DNA of 64,000 nucleotides from contig NC_069135.1 in assembly GCF_026914265.1 (NCBI RefSeq), positions 10,576,887-10,640,886 of the forward strand, written 5' to 3'. This DNA is from Mya arenaria. Its lineage: Eukaryota; Mollusca; Bivalvia; Myida; Myidae. Shown piece by piece: positions 28,901 to 39,300 of this stretch (positions are counted from its first letter, which is position 1; the number at the start of each line of letters is the position of its first letter). The position numbers and the translations under genes are program-made. Below the pieces are notes generated by a model that made no database searches, had not been told where the DNA came from, and saw only the letters and a program-made list of their open reading frames with translations.

Positions 28901-31900
28901 TGCACTTGTGATTTGGTCAAATGTACAAAAATGTATTTTTAATGTTAATGTAATGCCTAAAACACTTGAAATTGAGAGGTATGCAAGAAAAGGTATAATT
29001 CAGGTGTTTCCAGTACGCCTGACTGGAATATCTGACCCTTGGACACACTGTAGCTTCTGCAAGCCTCGAAACTGGCTTCTGCACATGCCCTTGGGTGCAA
29101 TTTCCCTTTCTGCCATACTGGGAACACATGAAAGATACTTTAATTGTATCCCTATCATAAAAAATGTAAAAAAATCCTCCACCAGCCAATACAACCACTC
29201 GCTCTACCCTGCCTGCAATGGTGCAATACCTAGTAACCTTAACCATTACAATTACACGCTTACAGTAAATTGTTTGGACCCATATCTACATCAGATCTTT
29301 CAACTTCATGATGAATTAAAAAAGTTAATGTCCTTGAAAGTATGTCCTACTAGTATGTCATAAACATCATTATACTACCCAATACAAATTGTACTAAATT
29401 TCTCTAACCATCATATGCCATGATACTTTTATCATACAAAGTATATACAAATATTATAAGACAAATCACTCCAAGAGATGCAGCAAGAGATCACTGTCAG
29501 TGACTGTTGACAATACGCCAGTTGAGGTTAGATCTACATGTGTGATACCTACCCGGTTAAGAGGACTCTGTTAACAAACAAGTGTCACATGCAATGTTAT
29601 TCTCTGGGTATGTTTTCTCTCAACAACCAACCAAGCCCCTACTGGTGCCAAGCTAACTGACAAATCCATGAACCTGACAGGTTGGTTATTCCAGCCACAT
29701 TTTAACATACTGCCTTACCTCTTCCTGATATTATTATGTATAAAAAAATATTTATTATACCATTAATTAAATACTATTTCATGTCATGTCTATATTATAG
29801 ATTGTGTTACCACGATGAATGATACAAATCACACAAGAACCTTATACTAGACACAAATTGTTATTCATTAGAACAGCTAGTGTTTATCTTTGCTATCCTT
29901 AAAATAGTGGATTTATTTCATGCAAAGAAAACATTAAACAGTTATTGCATAATGCATACTTTTTAAACCTGTTAAAGAATGTTTAATTTATTGAATGACC
30001 CATGTGATATTTTACATATTATAATGTTGTCACTGCCCTTCATAAATTGTGTATGCAGATTTTGGCTACATTTCAGCAGAAAAAATATTTTGAATGTTTC
30101 TTTACCCAAACAAACTGTTTTATAAAACATTGTTGGTAAAAAAAAATATGAAAAACTTGGTCAAATAAAAAGTTCTCTTTTAAAATGAGCTTAAACTTGA
30201 TTGAGCACTTTATTTTTATATTTTGTGTTCCATACTACATTTTGTATATACAACTAGAGTGTTATTCAAGATTTTCCCAAACAAAACTAATACTTATGTG
30301 ACTTTTGCCTCAGTTGTGTTAAGATGCAAAGATCATACTAGTTACATAAACACAAAATAAACATTTTGCATTTGGAAACAAACCACATCTTAGATGAAAC
30401 AATTTGATATTTTGCGATTTGAATTGTACACAACTTTTGAGACATAAATTATCACTAAAAAAATGTTCTCATGATCAGTATATAGCCTTTGAGTTTGCTA
30501 TCTACTGCAGTAGCTTCACAGAATATACAGCACTGTTTCATAAACTCTTTTAACAGATACAAGTGTATATAATAAACTGACATACACAGTTTTCAAAGAG
30601 CAGAGACCATGTGTTGTTTTTAGCTGATATATAAGCTTAGTTTAAATCTGTTCATATATGAGTTGTGACCTTACATCAATATCTGGCACAATGCGCTGAG
30701 AAAATAAACATATGTAATATATAAATAAAACTGTTCTCACAAAGTTTGTATGAAATATAAATGTTTGAAATAATAAGTCATTGAATAAAACTTGAATGCT
30801 ATTTTTTTTTTATATAAACGGAAATACAAATTTACAATAATTATAAAATTAGAAAAGAAAGAAAAATATCCTTATTCATTTCTAATAGGGTAGTTTTTAC
30901 CATTTACTTGTATACTTTTCCAATGGCTAAGAATGTAGACTATTCCAGTGCATCTATTATATGGTATTGTAAAAATAAATTAACGTTATTAACTCTGACA
31001 TACATATAGAAACAACTGTATGATTATTTTTACTTTCAAGGAATTATCTAATCAATTACAAAATGCTTAAATAAGTGTTTTTGACTTATGTTCACCAGGA
31101 CCTACCAGCATGCTCTCATCATCCATGTTGAAGATGAACTCCAGGTTGCTCTCCGACACAACCTTGTTTAACGGCTTCATAAATTCTTCCACAAACAGGT
31201 CCCTGAAATACCACTGAGGCTTTTGTTTTATTACAACAGACTCATTTTGTACCTATTACGAAAACAAATTCTCATAAAATGAAAGCCTTTTTAAGTTTGA
31301 TGTTAATTTTATTCATATACTGTTTTTATCCACTGTTTGATATAATAGGGTCATTAGTACTGCATTTTGATCCGGTAGGTTGTATTCAACTTAAGTGGAT
31401 TTTTGCAGAGTGAAATCAAATCTGCAAAAATCTACGACTTATCGGATCAAAACACAGTACAAATAACCCTTTTATTATATACATTACTGGTTAGATCACT
31501 TAAAAGCCACATGTTTTAATAATAAATGTTATTTTAACGATGCACTATTTTGTTTTATGTCGTCATTTTAACATCACGCAATGATACTTGATATGACGTG
31601 ACGTCACAACAGTGGAATACGGCCGTATTGCACTGGACTGGAATACCGACTATGGTATTTTGCGATATGTTTTGTGCGTGTATTTATGATGGTATATAAT
31701 AAAATTACATGTACCATTGAAACCCTCTGAAAATAAAAGAATTAATAATATATCCATTTAATGATCTAAAAAATATTTTAACAAACCATTCTAATCCATC
31801 CGTTCCAAACTCAATGAGGTACTTGAGATTGTCAATGATGAACTGGTGCGGATCCTCCGGACACATCACAGCAAGTCCAGTTATAAGGGCCTAAAAAGTT

Positions 31901-32853
31901 CCAGTAGATAATAATATGATCATATAATTTCAAGAATGATACGGTATCATACTTAAACTTAACCGTAAAATTTCTGGCTCTGATATATACTATAAAGAAA
32001 GCTTTTTGTAATTTATAACAACAGTAATGCAATTTGATATTTATGAAACCAATTGTAATTTAAACATTGACATTTATGACAATGCTTTGTCCTGTACTTG
32101 CTCACTACTATAGCAACAATTATACAACCTTTCTGTCATCTTACACCAATACTACTTTTGGCAAAAAAATAATATTTAAAGGTTTTGAAGCAATGAATAA
32201 TGCTCAATGAAAAGATTGTCAACAATTGGTATATTATAAGTATCATGTTACAAAATTGCTAAATTTAAACTGCCAGACTGTGCTGAACTTAAATCTTAAA
32301 ACTTAAGATATTTGAGTTTGCAAATAGTCATGGTTTGAAAGTCCAATACCTTTACTTAGAAAGAAAAAAATCATTAATATTCCAGTGTTAAATGAAACAC
32401 AAAGAGTTAGTTTAATTTAGATCGACTTCTGTCAATAAAGCATCGCCATTTTAACCATCTAGCAGGTGCAAGTTATCTTTCTGCTCAATATACTTAGCGC
32501 TGGGATCTGTCATTCTTGGCTAGGTGGGATATGGACGCGTAGATTCCCCAATTCAAAAATCGTAAAAGACTCTGAAGCAGCTGTTTATATTGAACTGAAT
32601 TTTAAGAAATTGTATGGTTTTCTTTAACTTGAAGTGCTAGAAATGGCATTTCTCCAATTAAAATTATTGACAGTTAACATAAAAATGTATAGGGAAATGA
32701 ATTAGTAGTGTATAATATGAAACAAAATAATATTTTTGAATGTCAATATTGTGTTAGCGTAATCTTATTACACACCTCGTATACATCTGGCAATTTGTTA
32801 GATCGTAAGTATCTTTTTAGGACTGGATCAAGTCCTTTCATTGATGCGGCCAT
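4903..32853 (-). CDS. FBXL13: FBXL13/DRC6-like F-box and leucine-rich-repeat protein, 23 exons, complete
   Basis: Subunit of the axonemal nexin-dynein regulatory complex (DRC6), with an F-box that in other FBXL proteins binds SKP1. Exons, 5' to 3' on the minus strand: 32853-32776, 31890-31787, 31202-31106, 30695-30675, 26775-26737, 25459-25392, 24280-24160, 23586-23553, 23320-23211, 18471-18367, 17175-17080, 16571-16546, 12098-11936, 11704-11604, 11236-11107, 10525-10306, 10108-9946, 8446-8327, 7919-7658, 7386-7306, 6669-6587, 6216-6136, 4984-4903. All have GT-AG borders and compatible phases, giving 2385 nt or 794 residues. Start MAASMKGLDPVLKRYLRSNK; N-terminal LPDVYEALITGLAVMCPEDP is typical of the family. 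Basic RKKRKRL at about residue 145. F-box at about 247-294 (ISNLPRKVAIQ, then IFRYVDVADLARCACVCRSW). Cysteine-type LRRs run from about 300 to 770, and the end is VPSYFGY. Exon 30695-30675 is a 21-nt microexon (RIVPDID), and it and the next exon are both phase 0, so either could be skipped. A further small exon in the 26.8-30.7 kb intron cannot be excluded. Confidence 0.92.
5500..6110. repeat. Old tandem array, about 180-bp unit, eroded
   Basis: Recurring blocks of the form AAATTTTGACAATT, GGGCCATAACT, GAAATGAATA and TTGATCAAA, with unit starts near 5600, 5760 and 5930. Intronic in the FBXL13-like gene. Divergence is high, so the limits are approximate. Confidence 0.55.
6295..6400 (+). mobile_element. 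tRNA-like SINE fragment, degenerate
   Basis: GGATAACTCAATTAGAAGAG resembles a tRNA D-arm and is followed by CCCAGGCTCAATAC in B-box position, then GATTGGCCGCAG. The order is as in tRNA-derived SINEs of molluscs. Heavily mutated. Confidence 0.4.
8447..9945. repeat. Intron with relics of dispersed repeats
   Basis: No exon seen. 9118-9180 (GAGTATCTGTCAGTTGCTG and neighbours) matches 20714-20780, so this is a dispersed repeat. 9290-9580 shows blurred reiterated blocks (TTTCATGGTCC, AACTGTTCTCAAGTTATTGA) like the array-bearing elements elsewhere. Confidence 0.4.
12387..12502. mobile_element. Short MITE with 12-bp or longer perfect ends
   Basis: Begins AGGGCTATTCCA and ends TGGAATAGCCCT, a perfect inverted pair, about 115 bp overall. 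It is intronic in the FBXL13-like gene and has no coding capacity. Confidence 0.75.
12503..13975. other. Intron sequence, nothing recognised
   Basis: AT-rich intron of the FBXL13-like gene between exons 12098-11936 and 16571-16546. No exon, RNA gene or clear repeat seen. Confidence 0.4.
13976..14650. mobile_element. Inverted-repeat element with internal array (copy 1)
   Basis: GCTCGACTATTC (14000-14011) and GAATAGTCGAGC (14628-14639) are perfect inverted copies; outer sequence starts AAGAGCTGTCACAGAGACAG. Between them are three units of about 165 bp with TTACCTCCTCCTGTGTA, TGATGGTGAACAAGC and AATGGACTTTGAAAATATTT. Non-autonomous; sits in an FBXL13-like intron. Confidence 0.8.
15095..16435. 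mobile_element. Inverted-repeat element with internal array (copy 2)
   Basis: Starts AGCTGTCACAAAGACAGC then CCACTATTCC, and ends GGAATAGTCAAGC, so it is a relative of the element at 13976-14650. Inside are about eight eroded units of about 150 bp built on GGCCATAATTTGCATTATAT, CAAAATAGAGTTATCTAA and AAGTAGGTTGAATAGTTGGG. Confidence 0.75.
17590..18366 (-). repeat. Tandem decayed copies of the F-box-start exon, about six
   Basis: Next to exon 18471-18367 of the FBXL13-like gene, its 3' half plus donor and adjoining intron recur about six times at 100-140 bp spacing (anchors near 18235, 18096, 17974, 17857, 17757, 17635). The copy at about 17965-18015 still reads SEAANSISNLPLKVAIH followed by GTAAC, against GEARDSISNLPRKVAIQ in the real exon. 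Others keep ACCTGTATGGCAACCTT and ACCAGTTCC but have lost the frame. None has the exon's acceptor, so they are probably not used. Confidence 0.85.
19435..19590. repeat. Short minisatellite, about four units of 37-40 bp
   Basis: Units run GGTACC(C), a CT-rich part, GGAATGAGGTAGAA and end TGACT. Four degenerate copies in an FBXL13-like intron. Confidence 0.8.
21300..21548. mobile_element. MITE, copy 1 of the family also at 55345-55605
   Basis: Starts GGTCCCAATTTTTCGAAAGT and ends TTTCAAGAAATTGGTGCC, inverted versions of each other; the interior shares CTTAATCCTGATATAAGG with the second copy. About 250 bp, eroded. Confidence 0.75.
24860..25325. repeat. Eroded tandem array, about 115-140 bp unit
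   Basis: Repeated blocks CTTGACCT, AATAGGGATC or AATAGGAATC, TGACCAACCTC and AAGTTTGAGG or AAGTTTGAAG recur about three times, then the segment closes with CTTCTTCTAAGGGAGGCATAA. Intronic in the FBXL13-like gene. Confidence 0.6.
26940..28265. repeat. Array-bearing repeat element, about 180-bp unit
   Basis: Opens CAAGAGCTGTCAAAGATATG, a start shared in style with the element at 13976. From about 27515 it holds three to five units with ACACACCTTC, ATGATGCTCTA, GTGAAGTTTGAT, CAGCTGGGACAC, GCTCCACTGA and GGCCTTGACC. It ends near GACAGATGGATGGACAGGAC. Intronic; no coding capacity. Confidence 0.65.
28650..28668. repeat. Poly(C) tract
   Basis: Run of about 19 C, broken by nothing. Such tracts are prone to length error in assemblies. 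Confidence 0.9.
28908..29363 (+). other. 151-codon open frame of uncertain reality
   Basis: Longest plus-strand frame in the 26.8-30.7 kb intron, overlapped by a 109-codon minus-strand frame (28917-29246). I recognise no domain in either. Composition is somewhat less AT-rich than its surroundings. It could be a repeat fragment, a nested gene or chance; an exon of the FBXL13-like gene is unlikely because no splice-flanked family-like segment is visible. Confidence 0.15.
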
Positions 32854-33289
32854 TTTGAGAATTAAGTTTTTTTATTGTTGAAAATTAATCTAACTTTTAA
32901 CTTTTATCATTGTTTTCATTCGCAACCAAGCGGTGTTAAATAATTTTGACATTGTAAAAACAGCATATATCACAGTTGAGGTTAAATACAACTAAATGTT
33001 TGTTCTGTTTTTTTGCTCTTACCATACATTGTAAAGCATTGCCTTTTCTGTCATTGTACCGCTTTCAAGTATATAGACCATTCTTATTAGTCATATTTTT
33101 CTATTTAACCGCTTAGTTAAATACCTGCATTTCAAAAAGATGTATTTGGACAACAAGCCGAAAAAAGAACATGTTGTCACAAGACCTTCAATTTATGTAA
33201 TGTTCTACTAGCAGATACAATATGACATGCCTAAATAATATATGCAATTGTATGATAAAAAATGCACATCAACCGGGTAAATTACACGT

Positions 33290-33512
33290 CTTGCGTGGAC
33301 GAACTGATGGTAAAATCCCCGCCAAATGCCCCCGCACCCCAGGGACCCTAGGTAAGACCCCGCTCTATATGGCGCGAAGACAAACCACCGCATTCACCCG
33401 GCACTGTGGGCTTACCAGGAAGGTAAAAATACGGCCCATTTCCCCGGTTATCCCAAGTATACCATCGGACCTGGGGGGGGGGGGGGGGTACAATGGACTG
33501 CATGATGCATAA
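33290..33512. mobile_element. Partial copy of the GC-rich MITE also at 36816-37133
   Basis: Shares GGTAAAATCCCCG, AATGCCCCCGCACCCCAGGG, ACCCTAGGTAAG, CACCGCATTCACCCGG and TACAATGGACTG with the FAS1-intron copy, in the same orientation. The left end is different. Contains a G-run of about 18 near 33472. Confidence 0.8.
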
Positions 33513-34317
33513 TACGATCAATGTTTTCTCGGCTTATACCGCGTTTTCCGGTTTCATTCCCGGGAAATAAACCTGTCCGAATCTGATGACCCAGATTCTA
33601 TTTTTAACCGCTATTACCTTAATCCCCAGCCGCGGCCAAATGTAAACACAGATATATACATGCATTTACTTTGATTCAGTACGCGTTTATTTTAAAACCA
33701 TTTAAGCATTCTTTTGTTAATACTGCGTTAAGGACCTCGTCAATATTAAACCATTGCGTTTTCTTTTATTTTAATTGCATAATTACTCAAAAACGCAACT
33801 TATTTGCACTATATACATGTATATATTAACCGCGCAACGAATTATGAATACTCATTACGGCGCTGTTTTTAGCAGAACGCAGCTCCGTAGCTTTAATCTC
33901 GAGCCAATTGGTAATGTTAAAAGTCGTTCTTCGATTACCCGAGTTCTAACTGAGCTGGGCTTGATTCGCCTATGCGCGCATCAATTCGTCAAATGTTAAA
34001 AATGTTTTGTCGATCTGACGGTGGTAGATTCTAATTTACGCTTAAAAAAGTCTGCAGGCCTTGAGGCCTACAGCCTAATAAACTGTCTTAGAAAAATATG
34101 TAAGAGGTGATGCCAAGAAATGAAAACGATCGTGTTAAGCACAACTACATTTATATTAAAACAAAGGCATGTTTAACAAATCTACACCTTACAAGTAAAG
34201 GATCATCTGGTTAACCATCACGCAAAATGTCAATCGTAGTTTCAGTGCAGAAATTTTGGATTCAGTGATTCTCTACAAAGCTCTTCTGACTTTCTGAGTA
34301 TTTAAGTGTAGCCAAAA

Positions 34318-35030
34318 AAAGGGTTCATGTATATTATAAGTATCTTCCATGGCCGAGAGTGTTACATAGGTTCATTCCGACCCGAGCGTAGGGTGTTTTG
34401 CGGAAACGAGGTTTACCGAGTTCCCACAAAACACCCTGCGCGAGGGTCGGGATGAACCTATCTTACACGAGCGGCTATGGTAGATGCTTTTTCTCCCACC
34501 TCAGTTAAACAAAATTAAGTAAAAATGTATATTTTTGCTGGAACTCTTCGTGCTTAGTAAATATAATTGCGTACATGGATATGCGATAATTCGTGGTTGT
34601 CATGGATATGCACGCAGTGATTCAGACTATGTGAATAGGTCTTTAAATAGTTCTAAGGAGAGTGAAGCATTATTTATTAAAAGGTGCGTGAAAACTGTTT
34701 TATTGTGACATTTGAAGCGAGAAATAATTAATTAGCGTTCTAAATATTGTCACAAGACAAGATTTCCATGATGTTACAGACGACAGTCATCAACAAGGGA
34801 GGTAATTATATACAATGATGCGACCATTAAAAAGGAGTTCCATACGGGCATTTTATCTTCGCCCGTGGGCAAGATAAAAATTTATAGCATGGTTAAATTT
34901 AAATATTGGATCTACTTATCTGATGTGGGAGAAATATATTTCGGTAAACATCGTTTCCGCAAAACACCCTACGCTCGGGTCGGAATGAACCTATCTTACA
35001 CCCTCGGCCATGAAAGATACTTATAATCCA
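34318..35030. mobile_element. Inverted-repeat element, arms about 100 bp
   Basis: Left arm (about 34333-34425) and right arm (about 34935-35030) are inverted copies: both carry ATTATAAGTATCTT, CATGGCCGAG, GGTTCATTCCGACCCGAGCG and TAGGGTGTTTTGCGGAAACG. The left arm is followed by a further inverted piece (34428-34480), giving a nested hairpin. No coding capacity. Confidence 0.8.
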
Positions 35031-35187
35031 TTCCAGTGGCTGATCCAGGACTTTCTAAATGGGGGAGGGGGGGCACAACTTATTAACATTTGTTGTCGCT
35101 GTCAATGATGTTCAGCAGATCAATTGAATTAAAAAATAGCATTTACTGATATTATAAGATAAACCTTTTACCAAAAAATTGTATCAT

Positions 35188-35262
35188 GCCGATGAGAAGA
35201 ATCGAACCGGGGTCGTCGGATTTGATTCCTTAGTCGTTAACCGCTCGGCCAACTGAGATGCA
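35188..35262 (-). pseudogene. tRNA-like relic (Leu/Ser-type D-arm)
   Basis: On the minus strand TTGGCCGAGCGGTTAA fits a Leu/Ser D-arm and A-box, and CCGGTTCGATTC fits a T-loop and B-box. The T-stem and acceptor stem do not pair, so it is a tRNA pseudogene or a SINE head. Confidence 0.55.
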
Positions 35263-36321
35263 CCCTAGAATAAATACTGTATAAACCTATAGTATTAAAC
35301 TTCGGTATAATTGATCGCCCTCATTACTGTAATTCGGATGGCATTGTCATATAAGTTAACTGAAGTAAAAACTTGACAACAAAGAAAGGGTTTCAAATAT
35401 ATAAGTCTGTATAAATTTACAAAGTCTCTAGCATGATTCCAAGAACTGGACGTTAATAAAGGCCGAAATGGAAAGTTTCTACACCGCAACGTTTTGAATT
35501 TAAACTTTTGTTAAATCATAAATGTACGTCATGCACACACATACCTTGTTGACACGCAAAGGCATTATTTTTAAAAGCAATGACGAACATAAACTGTGCA
35601 CATGTGAACAGTTTAAAACAACTTTTATGTCTGGCATAGTATATATTCTGAAAACATTAAACTAACCCGTATAACTGCAATCGTAACAACTCGGCCATCT
35701 CCGGCAAGCTCCTATCTTGATACTAGCCGAGGAGTTCCGATTGGTATAACTGCAGCCATTTTTGTTAACTTTTATTCAGGTGACTGTGTAAAATGCGGCG
35801 CCGATTTATCATAATCGAATGTTCGGGCCCCGATGTCTTTTTCCAGAGACTTTTTCGTGTCGTATACTTTACAGTATTATACTTTGAAATTGGCATTGTG
35901 ACAAAACTTATTTGTACAGTTAAATCAATAAAGTTGTGACCATAAAAAAAACCGTCGTCATAACTTGCCGGCTAGCAGTGACCATTAAAAACCCTATACG
36001 TGAATGATTTTATTTTACTAACAGCTAGTGTTGACATTATTTTTGTTACATAAATTGTTGATTCACATTCATGTGAATGGATCACGTGCAAAATCATTCA
36101 ACCCGATTTTGTTTTACATAACTTATGGTACAGCGATACTTAGTACAGCGGGTGTATAGATATTTCCTATTGATGCGCAAGGCAAATGTTTATCACAGAG
36201 TATCTTACACCCGACTCGATAGTCGCTGTACGTTCTATTTTTTTCTTTGCGCTACTAGTATTCATAATTTGTCAGCATTTTCTTCTTTAAGTCGGAGGAA
36301 GGAGAACCTGTCGATATCAAC

Positions 36322-39300
36322 ATGAAGTGTTTGTGCCTGTTCGCATTTCTTGGAGTGTGCGGCGTTTTAGGGAACGACCAGATATGGGTTCAGCTGATGT
36401 CCTCGCAGATCGAGGAAGCGGCCGGGTACGACGTGCTTGCCGCAGACAAGAATATTCCGACCCTCGCTGGCGACCTTGGCCTCAAGACGCTCGTAACCTT
36501 GGTGAAGAAGGCAAACCTGGTGGACACACTGTCCGGCCCAGGTAAGGATACACTACGTTATCAATTTGAAACTAAGTCGGTGTTACGTTATATCATCACC
36601 ATTAATATCTGTTTACGTCTGGTTAAGAAATTCGTGTATGTTCATGGCACAAGTGTATATATACGTGTTGTTGTTTTTTTACTTTCCCAAAAGCTATAAT
36701 AATAATAATTAGATGTGCTTTTTTGGTAAAAGATGCGCTTCTTCTTAGATGCGATGAGAAATATAGCATTGCTCCAGTACTAACCACATTTTATGGCCAC
36801 TGATTAGTGAAGTGTAATGCACCAGTCAGTTGTAACCACGGCCATCAGGTTCCGAGAATAGCTTGGACTTTGACTTTCGGTCCAGCCAACCCCGACTAAA
36901 ATCTCCGTCCTGCGGGGACGAACAGATGGTAAAATCCCCGACAAATGCCCCCGCACCCCAGGGACCCTAGGTAAGGCCCATTCCCCGATGTATTTAAAGC
37001 GACGACAAAACACCGCATTCACCCGGAACTGCGGGGTCACCTGAAAGGTAAAAACACGGCCCATTTCACCGGCTATCCCCGGTATACCCCCGGACCTGTG
37101 GGGGTGGGGCGTGGTTACAATTGACTGGTGCATAACTGACGATAAAGTTCAATATGTACTTTTGGTGACTGAATTCTGATCCATTAACGTTTGATTGTAT
37201 TCAACCAGCAGCTTACGACATTTCAAACAAGACCAACAATGAAATAAAGTAGTGTTACCAAAACCGGAGTACCCGGAGAAAACCCACTTTTCCGTCTTAG
37301 TGACCACAAACCAAACTCACATGCGCCCCTGCCGTTTCGTTCTATCCTCCGATCAAGTGCTGTTCAATAAAACCAGCAATTAATCAAATGAGATCGATTG
37401 ATTGAATGATGGATTTATTAAACATTACTTGATCAATGAATGAATCAATCAATCAAACAAAAAACAAACACACAATTAATCGACACTCTAGCAATTAATC
37501 ATTCAATCAAATAATCAAGCACTCAATCAATTAATAATTCAATCAAATAATCAAGCACTTCATCAATCAATCAAGCACTCAATTTATTATGTAAACAGCA
37601 AATGCAGTAACAACTATAACAAGTTGCTGCAGAATAATGATCAAGCTTATTAAAGTAGTGTACGTGCTTGGTTGCATGACTTGTATCAAGCGTATTCCAT
37701 TACAGGCCCGTTCACGGTATTTGGTCCAACGGACCAGGCGTTTGCCGCGCTTCCTAAGAAGTTCGTTGACTTCCTCATGAAAAACATGACAGTACTGACG
37801 GCCATATTGGAGTACCACGTGGCGAGCGGTAAGGTGCTCTCCTCCGACCTGAAGAACAACATGCTCGTCCCCAGCGTGCAGGGGAAGGATATCCGCATTA
37901 ACATCTACAAAGACGGGAAGGTACTGAATACATAATAAAATGGATGTATTAAGTGCGCTATTTCAGGATTCGGCTTTGAGTTTTACATATAGGAAGTTAT
38001 TGTTAAACATATGTTATTTTTTAGTGCTTGTTTTCAGCAGTGGATTTTGACGCCCTACAAATGTTTTATGTGCATTTTATGTCTCAGTGAACAAGCATAT
38101 CACACGTATTCTGTAATCAGCAATTTTTAAACGCAGTGACTCTAAGTAAATTTATTTTTTCATATTCTAGGTGATCACGGCGTCAGGGCGGCCAGTGACA
38201 CTGCCGGACCAGGAAGCTACAAACGGCGTGATCCACGTGGTAAGCGGGGTTCTATTTCCGCCGGCAGGGACGGTCGTGGATGTGGTGTCCAAGTGCCCCG
38301 TGTTCAAGACACTTTTAAAGGCCGTCACTATTGCCGGTCTTGCAGACACATTAAGCGGTATGGATTGTACATCTAAACGTCTTAATAACGTGATCATGAA
38401 TTGTGGAAATAAATCAACAATAAAATAAAATTCCTTAATGCGTAGATGTGTGCAACACGATAACTTAAAACGTTTCGCTTATGTCGTGTCTTTTCACCAT
38501 ATGTAACTAATGGTACATGCTAATGTATGTTATCCAGGAGCCGGACCATTCACCGTGTTCGCGCCCAGCGATAAAGCTTTTGCCAGGATTCCGAAGAAAT
38601 GTATCGACGCCTTACTAAAGAACAAGACTCTACTTACAAGTACGCTGACATTTATTTCTGGTGTCAATTATTACAAGGAAAATATCAGTACATCGAGATT
38701 ATGAAATTAGCATTATGAACTCGGAAGCCAGACTAAGTCAATATCGCGGTCTATTGACCCCCTTTGTCCTTGAGTCAGGTCAAGTGACACTTGTAAATGA
38801 GTCATTGGCAATGCGTGTCTAGCTGAAGGTGCTTATAGTGTGAACTTTTGACCTGGTGTAAGTTTACTTCAGGTTAATTTGTGTTCAATATCGACGGTTT
38901 CAGAAGACCGGGGCTGAGGTTTAAAATATCGTTTTAACTTTAATCCCAAAGACCTTTGCATACACATGATTAAGTATGCTTATGACTTGCAACCGTAGAA
39001 CTTCTTTTGTAATAAGGCCTAAAAAATTGTTTGGTTAGGGTTACATCCTTTTCAAAAATAGGTAGGGTAGGTAGGGTTATTTTTTTATTTTATTTTTTTA
39101 TTAGGCTTTATATAAGAATGTCATTTTCATCATTGCAGAATGGTGTTAAAGTTATCTCCTGTATAAGCATTTAAGGTTTTAAACTCCACATTTAAACTGA
39201 CTATAAAAACGGTAGGGTCGGCGCCTATTCCGTAGGTAGGGTCGGGTAACCCGAACCAAATGTATTTTTGTTTAGGCCTAAAGAAATATACTGTCAGTGT

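Larger units (their letters stand above)
32854..36321. other. Head-to-head spacer between FBXL13-like and FAS1 genes
   Basis: About 3.5 kb holding promoters for both genes, a solo GC-rich element (33290-33512), an inverted-repeat element (34318-35030) and a tRNA-like relic (35188-35262). No clear TATA box found for either gene. Confidence 0.5.

Noticed and set aside
33222-33512. 96-codon plus-strand frame with a Gly run
   Set aside because: Covers the partial MITE copy and a G tract.
35188-35262. Functional tRNA-Leu or tRNA-Ser gene
   Set aside because: The internal promoter words are there, but the T-stem and acceptor stem do not pair.
36542-36699. Reading the FAS1 gene's first exon on as one 125-codon frame
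   Set aside because: A clear GTAAGG donor at 36542 and the family-like continuation at 37706 show that the frame beyond is intron.
36804-37133. 109-codon minus-strand frame
   Set aside because: Lies exactly within a GC-rich MITE; the frame is open because of base composition.
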